In this document: piece after piece, positions 47,965-58,022 of the stretch | How positions within the stretch are numbered: the stretch's first letter is position 1 | Layout of the letters: every line of letters begins with the position of its first letter | Assembly (NCBI RefSeq): GCF_002101375.1 | Contig: NZ_CP015207.1 | Coordinates: forward strand, 3,289,766 to 3,353,765 | Reading direction: 5' to 3' | Length of the DNA: 64,000 bases | Source of the DNA: Sporosarcina ureae | GTDB taxonomy: Bacteria; Bacillota; Bacilli; Bacillales_A; Planococcaceae | The notes under the pieces: generated by a model | The model's database searches: none | Seen by the model: only the letters and a program-made list of their open reading frames with translations | Told to the model about the DNA's origin: nothing | Program-made: the position numbers and the translations under genes

Positions 47965-48158
47965 GGATGGAAGCGGAAGCTGGCGGTGACTCCCGATGGA
48001 TCAGCCTGATCAGTTGAGACAACTAAGAGAGCGAGAGCCGTCACAAAGAACGGCTTTTGCGAGTAAAAGCGAAGCGTTAGGAGCATATCTTTGCACTTGC
48101 GAACAGTTGGCTCACCGCAGGCCCATGGGAAAGCGTCCGCCAGCTGGAGCTTCCATCC
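47965..48158 (+). repeat. structured intergenic repeat, copy 2
   Basis: A 194-bp block bounded by GGATGGAAGC-GGA-AGCTGGCGG (47965-47986) and CCGCCAGCT-GGA-GCTTCCATCC (48137-48158), 19 of 22 positions paired as terminal inverted repeats. Inside are GAGACAACTAAGAGAGC (48016-48032), the small hairpin AGCCGTCACAAAGAACGGCT and GTTGGCTCACCGC (48106-48118), shared with copy 1 in the same internal order. Together the copies fill most of 47569-48381, a gap without genes; the 148 bp between them is AT-rich with nothing recognised. Confidence 0.75.
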
Positions 48159-48314
48159 CCTCATAGACACTAATTCACTCTTCTAATTCAACCCTCATCC
48201 TCTACAACTTTAAACAAGGCTTCATCTATTCTGCTCATTTTTTCCATATATAATCCATATACTAACAAGCTATGACACAACAGAAAGAAAAACTTTTATT
48301 TAATTACGATTAAA

Positions 48315-48340
48315 TGAAACCAAATGCTTCTTCAAACGTA
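48315..48340 (+). promoter_or_regulatory. sigma-W-type promoter of the nfeD-floA operon
   Basis: TGAAAC (48315-48320), 16-bp spacer, CGTA (48337-48340): an exact match to the B. subtilis sigma-W ECF consensus. The homologous yqeZ-yqfA-yqfB operon is a known sigma-W target. A TATAAT at 48350-48355 lacks a good -35. Confidence 0.82.
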
Positions 48341-48381
48341 AATAGTAAGTATAATAGGCAGTAGAGAGAGGTGAGAAAATA

Positions 48382-49716
48382 ATGTCTAAAATGATTAGGT
48401 CAGTTTTTCTGCTCATTTTATTCATCGGTACAATCGCATTGCCTTTTATACACTCAGATGCAGCTGAAACAAAAGTATATCGAGTACCCCTTCATCAAGA
48501 AGTAGAAAAGGGGCTGCATGCTTTCCTACAGCGTTCATTCAAAGAAGCCAAAGCTGAAGGTGCAGAGACGATTGTGCTGGATATAGACACTCCAGGAGGG
48601 TTTGTAGACGCTGCTGATCAAATCGCAAAACTGATGGAAACAACGGATGATGTGAAAATTGTTGCTTTCATCAACGATCGTGCACTATCTGCCGGAGCTT
48701 TCCTTGCGCTCTATGCAGATGAAATCTACATGACACCAAACGGTTCGATCGGTGCTGCACAAGTCATCGATGGTTCTGGAAATGCAGCAGAAACGAAAGC
48801 CAATAGTTATTGGTTGGCGCAAATGAAAAATGCCGCAAAGCACTCAGACCGTGATCCACAATATGCACTAGCAATGGCAAATCCTGAAATTGATCTGCCG
48901 GACTTGCGTGCGCAAAAAGGGGAACTTCTGACTCTCACTGCTGACGAAGCAGAACAGGTAGGGTACAGTGAAGGTACAGTGGCTTCATTTGATGAGTTAC
49001 TTAAGAAGCTGGATTTGGAAGACGCGCAAGTTATTTCTACAACGGAAACATTTACAGAGAAAATGGCGCGATTCATCACCAATCCGGTCGTTGTACCGAT
49101 TTTACTTTCTGTTGCAAGTCTCGGACTGATTGTAGAATTATATTCACCAGGCTTCGGTGTGCCGGGAAGTATGGGGTTAACAGCTCTGTTTTTATTCTTC
49201 TATGGACATACAGTAGCGGGGCTCGCGGGTTATGAAACATTGTTATTATTCCTGCTCGGCGTTGCACTCATTATTGCCGAATTCTTTGTAGCGGGGGGAA
49301 TAGCGGGTATCTTCGGGATCTTGGCTATCATAGGAAGTATTTTATTGGCAGGCACAAACTTGGCATTCATGGCAATCTCGGTGCTAATTGCGATAGCCGT
49401 AGCATGTATAGGAGCAGTGGTTATTATGAAATTCTTCGGTAAAAAACTTCATCTGTTGAATAAAATCATTTTAATGGATACGATGGATACTGAAAGCGGT
49501 TATGTCTCCAATAAAAATCGTAATGAATTGTTGCAGAAAGTTGCCACAACCATTACACCACTTTATCCATCGGGTGTTGCCGAGTTGGACGGTGAACGAA
49601 TCGATGTAGTATCAGAAGGTCGGTATATCGAGAGTGGTAAAAAAGTAGTTGTCGTAGCAGTAGAAGGCTTTAGAATTGTAGTTAGAGAGATGAAAGAGGA
49701 GGAACAAGGCTTATGA
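48382..49716 (+). CDS. nfeD: NfeD-family membrane protein with ClpP-class protease domain (YqeZ)
   Basis: A long-form NfeD protein of 444 residues that partners with flotillin in membrane stress defence. It has a signal peptide (residues 1-27, ending SDAAE), an extracytoplasmic ClpP-like serine protease domain ([16 protein letters not shown]; nucleophile Ser in [10 protein letters not shown]; Lys-containing [15 protein letters not shown]), four or five membrane segments ([19 protein letters not shown] to [12 protein letters not shown]) and a C-terminal OB-fold NfeD domain ([19 protein letters not shown]). GAGAGGTGAG precedes the ATG. It overlaps floA by 4 bp. Confidence 0.92.
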   Translation: MSKMIRSVFLLILFIGTIALPFIHSDAAETKVYRVPLHQEVEKGLHAFLQRSFKEAKAEGAETIVLDIDTPGGFVDAADQIAKLMETTDDVKIVAFINDRALSAGAFLALYADEIYMTPNGSIGAAQVIDGSGNAAETKANSYWLAQMKNAAKHSDRDPQYALAMANPEIDLPDLRAQKGELLTLTADEAEQVGYSEGTVASFDELLKKLDLEDAQVISTTETFTEKMARFITNPVVVPILLSVASLGLIVELYSPGFGVPGSMGLTALFLFFYGHTVAGLAGYETLLLFLLGVALIIAEFFVAGGIAGIFGILAIIGSILLAGTNLAFMAISVLIAIAVACIGAVVIMKFFGKKLHLLNKIILMDTMDTESGYVSNKNRNELLQKVATTITPLYPSGVAELDGERIDVVSEGRYIESGKKVVVVAVEGFRIVVREMKEEEQGL

Positions 49717-50708
49717 TGGGACTAGGAACAATCGGACTGGTAGCTGCAGTCTTCATTATCATCATCGTACTGGCGGTATTCTTTACATTTGTGCCAGTCA
49801 CGCTATGGATTTCCGCAATGGCGGCAGGCGTACGAGTAAGTATCTTCACGTTAGTCGGTATGCGTTTACGTCGGGTTATCCCAAGCAGAGTAGTTAACCC
49901 GTTAATTAAAGCACATAAAGCGGGTCTGACAGTATCGATCAACCAGCTTGAAAGCCATTACTTGGCAGGTGGTAACGTAGACCGCGTTGTGAATGCATTG
50001 ATTGCTGCACAACGTGCGAACATTGATTTGACTTTCGAAAGAGCGCAAGCAATTGACTTGGCAGGACGTGACGTATTGGAAGCAGTTCAAATGTCCGTTA
50101 ACCCGAAAGTGATCGAAACACCATTTATCGCAGGTGTTGCGATGAATGGTATCGAAGTAAAAGCGAAAGCCCGTATCACAGTCCGTGCAAACATCGACCG
50201 TCTCGTCGGTGGTGCAGGTGAAGAAACTGTCGTTGCCCGTGTTGGTGAAGGTATCGTATCGACAATTGGTTCTTCTATCAGCCACGCAAAAGTACTAGAA
50301 AATCCGGATATGATTTCTCAAACCGTTCTGAAAAAAGGTTTGGATTCAGGTACTGCGTTTGAAATTCTTTCGATTGATATTGCCGACGTGGATATCGGTA
50401 AAAACATCGGCGCGGAACTTCAGACTGAACAAGCGATGGCGGATAAAAACATTGCCCAAGCAAAAGCGGAAGAACGCCGTGCGATGGCTGTTGCGAATGA
50501 ACAAGAGATGAAGGCAAAAACTCAGGAAATGCGCTCGAAAGTTGTGGGTGCAGAAGCCGAAGTACCTTTAGCTATGGCAGAAGCTTTGCGTTCAGGAAAT
50601 ATCGGAATCATGGATTATATGAATTATAAAAATATCCAAGCAGATACAAGCATGCGAGATTCTATCAGCAAAACAGGTTCGGATCAACAACCAAAGAAAG
50701 ATCAATAA
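49713..50708 (+). CDS. floA: flotillin-like protein FloA (YqfA)
   Basis: FloA organises functional membrane microdomains. The 331 residues have an N-terminal membrane-inserted hydrophobic region ([20 protein letters not shown]), an SPFH domain ([40 protein letters not shown]) and a C-terminal coiled coil with the EA-rich repeats ([19 protein letters not shown]). It starts in the nfeD stop (ATGA), so it shares the sigma-W promoter. Confidence 0.95.
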   Translation: MMGLGTIGLVAAVFIIIIVLAVFFTFVPVTLWISAMAAGVRVSIFTLVGMRLRRVIPSRVVNPLIKAHKAGLTVSINQLESHYLAGGNVDRVVNALIAAQRANIDLTFERAQAIDLAGRDVLEAVQMSVNPKVIETPFIAGVAMNGIEVKAKARITVRANIDRLVGGAGEETVVARVGEGIVSTIGSSISHAKVLENPDMISQTVLKKGLDSGTAFEILSIDIADVDIGKNIGAELQTEQAMADKNIAQAKAEERRAMAVANEQEMKAKTQEMRSKVVGAEAEVPLAMAEALRSGNIGIMDYMNYKNIQADTSMRDSISKTGSDQQPKKDQ

Positions 50709-50741
50709 TAACGAGATGAATTCCCGGGAAGGGGATGCATA

Positions 50742-51266
50742 ATGGAACAACTGATAATTTTGGTCATTATGCTGGCTCTGGGATCTCTATTCGGTAAAAA
50801 GAAAGACCAAGAGAAACCAGATCGACAACCGAAGCGACCGACTAGTCAGCAATGGCCAGCTCAACCAACTCAACGCCAAATGAATCAAAGAGAAACTCCG
50901 CGGACTAATGCAACTCCAGAAGAAAAGCCGCGTTCGTTGAAGGAGTTATCTAGGAACCTATTCGAAGATATTCAAAAGGAATTCCAAGATCTCCAACAAG
51001 AAACGAAGGAACCTGGACAGCCTGTAAAGTCGCAGGCGCCTCAGTCGGAAGTCTTCTATGCAGAACCTAAGAAACCGGCTAAACCCGTTTCTGCGTCACG
51101 TCCGGAGCGTCAAACGGGCAGAGGTAGACTGCACGGAGAGAACCAGTCCATCATGTTAGAAGATGAACAAATTTTGCAAGAAGACTTGATTCCAAGAACA
51201 CCTCAGCAGATCATGCAAGGAATCGTCTATGCAGAAATTTTAGGTCCACCAAAATCAAAACGGTAA
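50742..51266 (+). CDS. hypothetical proline/glutamine-rich protein in the floA operon
   Basis: 174 residues: an N-terminal hydrophobic stretch (EQLIILVIMLALGSLFG, residues 2-18) that may anchor it, followed by a low-complexity tail rich in Pro, Gln, Arg and Lys, a short helix (SLKELSRNLFEDIQKEFQDL) and a conserved-looking C-terminus (RTPQQIMQGIVYAEILGPPKSKR). The C-terminal motif resembles short proteins annotated after floA in other Planococcaceae; I cannot assign a function. AAGGGGATG precedes ATG 50742. It is the third gene of the sigma-W unit, where B. subtilis has yqfB. Confidence 0.75.
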   Translation: MEQLIILVIMLALGSLFGKKKDQEKPDRQPKRPTSQQWPAQPTQRQMNQRETPRTNATPEEKPRSLKELSRNLFEDIQKEFQDLQQETKEPGQPVKSQAPQSEVFYAEPKKPAKPVSASRPERQTGRGRLHGENQSIMLEDEQILQEDLIPRTPQQIMQGIVYAEILGPPKSKR

Positions 51267-51274
51267 TCATGCCG

Positions 51275-51312
51275 CCCCCTGTCTTTTCATAGGATGAGAC
51301 AGGGGGTTTTTT
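51275..51312 (+). terminator. terminator overlapping the yqfC ribosome-binding site
   Basis: CCCCCTGTCT (51275-51284) and AGACAGGGGG (51297-51306), a perfect 10-bp stem, then six T (51307-51312). The AGGGGG of the 3' arm is the only Shine-Dalgarno for yqfC, 7 bases before its ATG. Confidence 0.9.
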
Positions 51313-51313
51313 C

Positions 51314-51571
51314 ATGAAAAAATTATTCGCACTTCATCCATCCATTATTCTAGATGAATTCAACTCATTGCGGATTACTGGCAACTATCGCTTGCTCGCA
51401 TTAAGCGAACAATCCGTATCCTTTCAAACGAATGACTATGTCATGACTGTTAAAGGAGAAGATGTAACGGTTCTAATGCTGACTGAACAACACGCCCATA
51501 TATCGATCGATGAACTACAGGAAGTGACGGTGCGTTTTACGCCTGAAGAAGGAAACAGCCATGAGTCCTAA
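51314..51571 (+). CDS. yqfC: sporulation protein YqfC
   Basis: An 85-residue protein of the YabP/YqfC family, produced under sigma-E in the mother cell in B. subtilis. The sequence has HPSIILDEFNSLRITGNYRL, followed by VKGEDVTVLMLTEQHAHIS. The ATG at 51314 follows AGGGGG, which is buried in the terminator arm. It overlaps yqfD by 11 bp. Confidence 0.88.
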   Translation: MKKLFALHPSIILDEFNSLRITGNYRLLALSEQSVSFQTNDYVMTVKGEDVTVLMLTEQHAHISIDELQEVTVRFTPEEGNSHES

Positions 51572-52652
51572 ACGATTTGAAGTTCAGGTGAAAGATGTTC
51601 GTAACGGTTCTGTTTTTCTAAGTAGATTACAGAGAGAGCATGTCAAGATCAGCAGCTTGTATGTCTCTGGAAGTGCTATGTTTTTTGAAACGGATTCAAA
51701 AGGAATTCATATTATCCGTCGTTACAGAAGAAAGTACCGTGTGAAAGTACAAATCAGGCGTAAAGGTCAGGATACTGTTCAGCATCGGCTATTCGCATCA
51801 TTCTTGTTTTTAATCGTCTGTTTCATCCCACTAGTTGCCTCGCTGTTTCTTTGGAATATCACGGTGGAGAGTGATGTCCCAGAAATTGCGCAACGAATGG
51901 AAACCAAGATGAAGAAAGCGCGAATTACTGCGCCTACTTTATTATCCAAATTACCGGAGGAAGATGAAATTCGTCGACTGTTGATGCAAGATGAACCCTC
52001 GCTATCTTGGATCCGGTTCTCAAAGGCAGGTACTTCGTTAACGGTTTCACCGATGCTTGCACCACTGTCCACTGAAGTGAAAGAAGAAGTGAAAGAAAAG
52101 CCCTCCCATCTAGTAGCAAAAACAGGAGGAGTAATTACACGCTTTGCATTAACAAGAGGAGAAAGAGCGAGTATCATTCATCAGACCGTAAAAAAAGGTG
52201 ATATGTTGGCAACAGGTATTCTAGAACAAGGAGAGAAAACGGCAGTAGTAGGGGCGGATGGAGAAGTATTTGCTGATTACTGGTTAGAATGTCATTTTGA
52301 ATTACCCCGGACGATTAGTTATTCGATTCAAGGAGAAGAAAACGTGAATATCAGTTGGCAAAAGCCATGGATGGGTAACCAGATAAAAGATATAAGTTTT
52401 AGAAATCCCATTATTATTGATAAGGTGAAAGAAAATCACACCCAGGAAGTATTTCTGAAAAAAGGAATGGAAGAGACCATCATATTGCCATTGATTAAGT
52501 ACGATTTATTGTCAAAGAAAACAGATGAGCGCATAATTAAGGAAGAAAACATTTTACATGTATCCTTCACTAATGATAAAGTGAGTGGGACTATACTATT
52601 TTTACTTAATGAAAACATTGCTGAAAAACGACCTATAACTCAAGGAGACTGA
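51561..52652 (+). CDS. yqfD: sporulation protein YqfD
   Basis: A 363-residue YqfD/IV-like sporulation membrane protein: a short N-terminal cytoplasmic domain (residues 1-75), one membrane segment near 76-96 (LFASFLFLIVCFIPLVASLF) and a large extracytoplasmic domain with SWIRFSKAGTSL and the beta-rich KTGGVITRFALTRGE part. Its family is expressed under sigma-E and its molecular role is unknown. It begins inside yqfC; GAAGAAGGAAA serves as the ribosome site. Confidence 0.9.
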   Translation: MSPKRFEVQVKDVRNGSVFLSRLQREHVKISSLYVSGSAMFFETDSKGIHIIRRYRRKYRVKVQIRRKGQDTVQHRLFASFLFLIVCFIPLVASLFLWNITVESDVPEIAQRMETKMKKARITAPTLLSKLPEEDEIRRLLMQDEPSLSWIRFSKAGTSLTVSPMLAPLSTEVKEEVKEKPSHLVAKTGGVITRFALTRGERASIIHQTVKKGDMLATGILEQGEKTAVVGADGEVFADYWLECHFELPRTISYSIQGEENVNISWQKPWMGNQIKDISFRNPIIIDKVKENHTQEVFLKKGMEETIILPLIKYDLLSKKTDERIIKEENILHVSFTNDKVSGTILFLLNENIAEKRPITQGD

Positions 52653-52657
52653 AAATA

Positions 52658-53620
52658 TTGAGCGAACATTTACTTCAACTTCATATTGAAGAACCGAACG
52701 AAGCGATTATGCTTCTTGGCATTTCCGATCAGAACATGAATCTAATTGAAGAGGAATTGAAAGTTTCAATCCACACTAGAGGTGAAAATATCTCGATCAG
52801 TGGAGCGGAAGAACAAGCGGTAGCTGCGAAAACATTGCTCGAGCAGTTATTGAAAGTTATCCGTAAAGGGATTAATATCAATTTACGCGATGTAGCAACA
52901 GCGATCGAAATGGCGAAAAACGGCACGATTGAATATTTCTCTTCTTTATACGAAGAAGAAATCGCACGCAACACAAAAGGAAAGGTCATTCGTGCAAAGA
53001 CGATCGGCCAAAGAGAATACGTCCAAGCAATTCGTTCAAGAGATCTAGTGTTTTGTATCGGACCTGCCGGAACAGGAAAGACGTATCTCGCTGTCGTGAT
53101 GGCTGTGCAGGCAATGAAAACAGGTTCAGTAAAGCGAATTGTGTTGACCCGACCTGCTGTTGAAGCTGGAGAGAGCTTAGGATTCCTTCCAGGCGATTTG
53201 AAAGAAAAAGTCGACCCATACCTTCGCCCTCTTTACGATGCGTTACACGATGTGCTGGGAGCCGAACATACAGAACGTCTTATGGAACGTGGCGTCATTG
53301 AAATTGCACCATTGGCGTACATGCGTGGCAGAACGCTTGACGATGCATTCGTTATTTTGGACGAAGCTCAAAATACAACGAAAGCGCAAATGAAAATGTT
53401 TTTAACTCGTCTCGGTTTTGGATCGAAAATGGTCATCACAGGTGATAAAACGCAAATTGATTTACCTCGCGGTGTAGATTCCGGTCTCAATGTTGCAGAA
53501 CATATTTTGAAGAATGTGCAAGATATCCAATTCATGTATTTGGAACAAGGTGACGTAGTCCGACATCCGATTGTAGCGAAGATCATTGATGCATATGAGA
53601 AAGAGCAGTCAACTAATTAA
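52658..53620 (+). CDS. phoH: PhoH-family ATPase
   Basis: PhoH-like P-loop ATPases are linked to RNA metabolism and the YbeY nuclease. The 320 residues show an N-terminal KH-like region, Walker A CIGPAGTGKTYLAV, EAGESLGFLPGDLKEKVDPY, Walker B AFVILDEAQNTT and MVITGDKTQIDLPRG. It uses a TTG start at 52658, 9 bases after AAGGAG. ybeY lies two genes downstream. Confidence 0.94.
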   Translation: MSEHLLQLHIEEPNEAIMLLGISDQNMNLIEEELKVSIHTRGENISISGAEEQAVAAKTLLEQLLKVIRKGININLRDVATAIEMAKNGTIEYFSSLYEEEIARNTKGKVIRAKTIGQREYVQAIRSRDLVFCIGPAGTGKTYLAVVMAVQAMKTGSVKRIVLTRPAVEAGESLGFLPGDLKEKVDPYLRPLYDALHDVLGAEHTERLMERGVIEIAPLAYMRGRTLDDAFVILDEAQNTTKAQMKMFLTRLGFGSKMVITGDKTQIDLPRGVDSGLNVAEHILKNVQDIQFMYLEQGDVVRHPIVAKIIDAYEKEQSTN

Positions 53621-53637
53621 TTGACTGCTTTTTTTTG
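53602..53637 (+). terminator. terminator overlapping the phoH stop
   Basis: AGCAGTCAA (53604-53612) and TTGACTGCT (53621-53629), then eight T. The phoH stop codon lies in the loop. Confidence 0.92.
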
Positions 53638-53699
53638 AATGATGAATATACATAGTTACACCATCATGTGAGGAACATTTGCTGAAAGGAGGCAACTGC

Positions 53700-55817
53700 A
53701 TGATAGCTTTAAAGGAACTACTTTCACACCTAAGAAAAGTGAAATTTACATTTCTTTTGCTTCTTGTCGTCTCTCTTTCAAGTATCTTATTATTTTTTCT
53801 GATGTATGGCAGCACGCAAAACGAAACGTACGAAATTTCAGCTTTTGAGATTTCACCGAAAACTATACGTTCACCTAAAACAATAGAAGATATCGAGAAA
53901 ACCGAACTTGAACGTGTACGGGCAGAACAGGCGGTACCTAATTCCTATCGTTTTTCAGAAGATGTCATGAAAAACCGCCAAGCTATCCTTGGTTCAATCT
54001 TTACTGCAGTGAGTGATGTCAAAGTCGAAGCGAGTGAAGATCCAGACATGACCTCGGGATCTAAAATGAAATTGCTCCAAAAGAAGTTGGAAGGACTTGA
54101 AAAAGAACAGACTTTTTTACCCGTTACAAGTGACCAACTTAAACAGCTGCTCTCGGCTGAACAAGATGATCTAAATAATTTGCATGAATTATTGACACTT
54201 GTAGTGGGAAAAGAATTATCGAAGCCGTTTAAAGCTGAACAGGTGCCGATGCATCGTTATGAAGTGGAGCGTAGAATTCGAGAAACTACTACACTGCCAA
54301 GAGATTTGCTTGATGTTGCACTATCCCTAGGACGAATGGCGGTAGTGGAAACGGAAGTAATCGATGAAGAATTGACAGTCAAAAATCAGGCGGATGCGCG
54401 AGCTTCAGTTGAAGCCATCCGTATTTTGCAAGGACAAGTCATCGTACGTGAAGGACAGTTGATCGATCGTGATGTGTATCACCAACTAAAGCTTTCTGGA
54501 GTCCTTAATAATCAATCTTCACTTAAACCGATGTTCGGAACGGTGTTGTTTATTTTGTTTGTGTCAGGTTTGATTGCTATACACTTCGGCAAGTCCAAAA
54601 GAGATGAGGCATTTAAAAAGAAAGCTCTGGTTATTTTCTGTATTATTTTATTACTGGCGGTCGTATTAATGAAAATCGTCAGCTACATCGATTATGAGTT
54701 TGATGTCCTCATTGCATTTTTATTTCCAACGGCTCTCGTACCGATGTTGATCAAGTTATTGATTAATGAGCGTTCAGCAGTACTTGCGACAATTATTACT
54801 TCTGCGACAGCTGGTATCATGCTGCAGGAAGGCTTGGCCGCAATCATGCAAATGGAAGTAGCGCTGTATATTTTATTCGGTGGAATTGTGAGTATCTATT
54901 TACTGAGTGAACATGGCAGACGTTCAACGATTCTGCAGACGAGTGTTGGTGTTGCGGGATCAAATAGTATGTTCATCATATTTTATTTGTTAATGACGCA
55001 GACTAGTTATACAACGCCAGAGCTGATTTTCTATGCCGTGGCAGCTATCACATCTGGCTTGTTATCTGGAGCTTTGACAATGGGATTATTGCCGTTTTTC
55101 GAGTCGAGTTTCCACTTGCTTTCTAATATGCGTTTAGTGGAGCTTTCGAATCCTAATCATCCGCTACTAAAGAAAATTTTAGTGGAGACGCCGGGCACAT
55201 ATCATCACAGCATTATGGTTGCGAATATAGCCGATGCGGCGTGTGAAGCAATTGGAGCCAACGGATTGCTCGCGCGTGTCGGCAGTTATTATCATGATAT
55301 TGGGAAAACTATACATCCGGGATTCTTCATTGAAAATCAACATAATGATCGTAATCTACATGATGCACTGACACCCGAGAAAAGTCGTGATATGATTATA
55401 GCCCACGCGGAAGATGGCGCGAAAATTTTGGAGAAGCATCGTATGCCAAAAGAGCTTATAGCTATTGCAAGACAGCATCATGGAACGAGTAGCGTCCGGT
55501 TCTTTTATCAGAAAGCGAAAGAAATCAATCCCGATGTGAATGAAGACGATTTTCGCTATCCCGGCCCGAAACCGCAAACGAAAGAAAATGCGGTCATTAT
55601 GATTGCAGACAGTGTGGAAGCGGCGGTGCGTTCTATGAAAGAACCGACTCCTGAAAAAATTGCTACGCTCGTCAACGCGATTGTACGAGGGAAATTAGAG
55701 GATGATCAATTTGACGAATGTGATTTGTCGTTAAAAGAAATTAAATTAGTGAAACAAGCAATTAATGAAACGTTAAACGGGATATTTCATAATCGTATTG
55801 AATACCCCGATAAGTAA
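53700..55817 (+). CDS. pgpH: c-di-AMP phosphodiesterase PgpH (7TM-HD family)
   Basis: PgpH degrades the second messenger c-di-AMP to pApA. The 705 residues have a membrane segment at residues 18-40, an extracytoplasmic 7TMR-HDED domain (40-280), seven membrane segments (about 285-470) and a cytoplasmic HD domain with TPGTYHHSIMVANIADAA, His532-Asp533 in YYHDIGK and IARQHHGTSSV. ATG 53700 follows AAAGGAGG by 7 bases. It heads the pgpH-ybeY-dgkA-cdd-era-recO unit. Confidence 0.95.
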   Translation: MIALKELLSHLRKVKFTFLLLLVVSLSSILLFFLMYGSTQNETYEISAFEISPKTIRSPKTIEDIEKTELERVRAEQAVPNSYRFSEDVMKNRQAILGSIFTAVSDVKVEASEDPDMTSGSKMKLLQKKLEGLEKEQTFLPVTSDQLKQLLSAEQDDLNNLHELLTLVVGKELSKPFKAEQVPMHRYEVERRIRETTTLPRDLLDVALSLGRMAVVETEVIDEELTVKNQADARASVEAIRILQGQVIVREGQLIDRDVYHQLKLSGVLNNQSSLKPMFGTVLFILFVSGLIAIHFGKSKRDEAFKKKALVIFCIILLLAVVLMKIVSYIDYEFDVLIAFLFPTALVPMLIKLLINERSAVLATIITSATAGIMLQEGLAAIMQMEVALYILFGGIVSIYLLSEHGRRSTILQTSVGVAGSNSMFIIFYLLMTQTSYTTPELIFYAVAAITSGLLSGALTMGLLPFFESSFHLLSNMRLVELSNPNHPLLKKILVETPGTYHHSIMVANIADAACEAIGANGLLARVGSYYHDIGKTIHPGFFIENQHNDRNLHDALTPEKSRDMIIAHAEDGAKILEKHRMPKELIAIARQHHGTSSVRFFYQKAKEINPDVNEDDFRYPGPKPQTKENAVIMIADSVEAAVRSMKEPTPEKIATLVNAIVRGKLEDDQFDECDLSLKEIKLVKQAINETLNGIFHNRIEYPDK

Positions 55818-55832
55818 AGGAGCAGAGCGACT

Positions 55833-56306
55833 ATGATAGATTTTTATTTCGAAGATGAAACAGAAATCGTGGAACCAAGTTCGGAAACATTGATCAAGGA
55901 TTTGTTGACTCACGCGTCCATAATGGAGAAAATGGAAGGTCTGTATGAGTTGTCTATTACGTTTATGGACGATGAATCCATTCAAGCTGTGAATGCTGAA
56001 TACAGAGGCAAAGACCGTCCAACTGACGTTATTTCATTTGCGCTAGAAGAGTTGTCTGAAGGAGAAGTGGCGATTGTTCATGAAAGCGATATGCCTGTTG
56101 TGCTAGGGGACATCTTGATTTCCATCGATACTGCAAAACGTCAGGCAATTGAGTACAATCATTCGTTCGAGCGGGAACTCGGGTTTCTTGCTTTACATGG
56201 ATTCTTGCATCTACTCGGATATGATCATCTCGATGAAGAACAAGAACGTGAGATGTTCGGCAGACAGACAGAGATTTTAACTGCATTCGGTTTGGATCGG
56301 CAGTGA
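55833..56306 (+). CDS. ybeY: rRNA maturation endoribonuclease YbeY
   Basis: YbeY matures 16S rRNA ends and helps ribosome quality control. The 157 residues show the zinc motif LHGFLHLLGYDHLDEEQ (three histidines) and YRGKDRPTDVISFAL. AAAGGAG precedes ATG 55833, 15 bp after pgpH. Confidence 0.96.
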   Translation: MIDFYFEDETEIVEPSSETLIKDLLTHASIMEKMEGLYELSITFMDDESIQAVNAEYRGKDRPTDVISFALEELSEGEVAIVHESDMPVVLGDILISIDTAKRQAIEYNHSFERELGFLALHGFLHLLGYDHLDEEQEREMFGRQTEILTAFGLDRQ

Positions 56307-56310
56307 GTCT

Positions 56311-56661
56311 ATGCAGAATTTCTTGAAGTCTTTCATCTTTGCGTGGGAAGGCATTAAAGACGGCTTTAGGCAAGGCCGGAATATGAAATCGCACGGTTTA
56401 TCAGCTATGATCGTGTTGATTGCAGGCTGGTTCACCGGCCTTTCACAAATAGAATGGATGATTATTTTTATCGTCATTGCAGGTGTAATGGCGCTTGAAT
56501 TAATGAATACTGCAGTGGAATACGTTGTGGATCTTGTCACAACCGAATTCCATCCGCTAGCTAAAAAAGCAAAAGATATTGCAGCTGGTTCCGTTTTCGT
56601 GTTTGCCATAGCCAGTGCAATCATCGGCTGTATAATTTTCTTTCCAAAATGGTTTGGATAA
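56311..56661 (+). CDS. dgkA: undecaprenol/diacylglycerol kinase
   Basis: A 116-residue integral membrane kinase; Gram-positive DgkA homologues phosphorylate undecaprenol for cell-wall lipid carrier recycling. It has FAWEGIKDGFRQGRNMKSH, three membrane segments and the catalytic Glu motif ALELMNTAVEYVVDL. It starts 4 bp after the ybeY stop with a weak ribosome site, so coupling is likely. Confidence 0.92.
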   Translation: MQNFLKSFIFAWEGIKDGFRQGRNMKSHGLSAMIVLIAGWFTGLSQIEWMIIFIVIAGVMALELMNTAVEYVVDLVTTEFHPLAKKAKDIAAGSVFVFAIASAIIGCIIFFPKWFG

Positions 56662-56689
56662 TAAGATCGAATGAAGAGGTGGTAATTAG

Positions 56690-57992
<1,303 letters not shown>

Positions 57993-58022
57993 GCTGTCTG
58001 TCCTGCTAAAGGAGAGAGCGTG

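Noticed and set aside
47588..48170. Possible reading frames across the rpsU-nfeD gap on both strands
   Set aside because: They run through inverted-repeat arms, lack ribosome sites and have no protein-like composition; the blocks are better explained as structured repeats.
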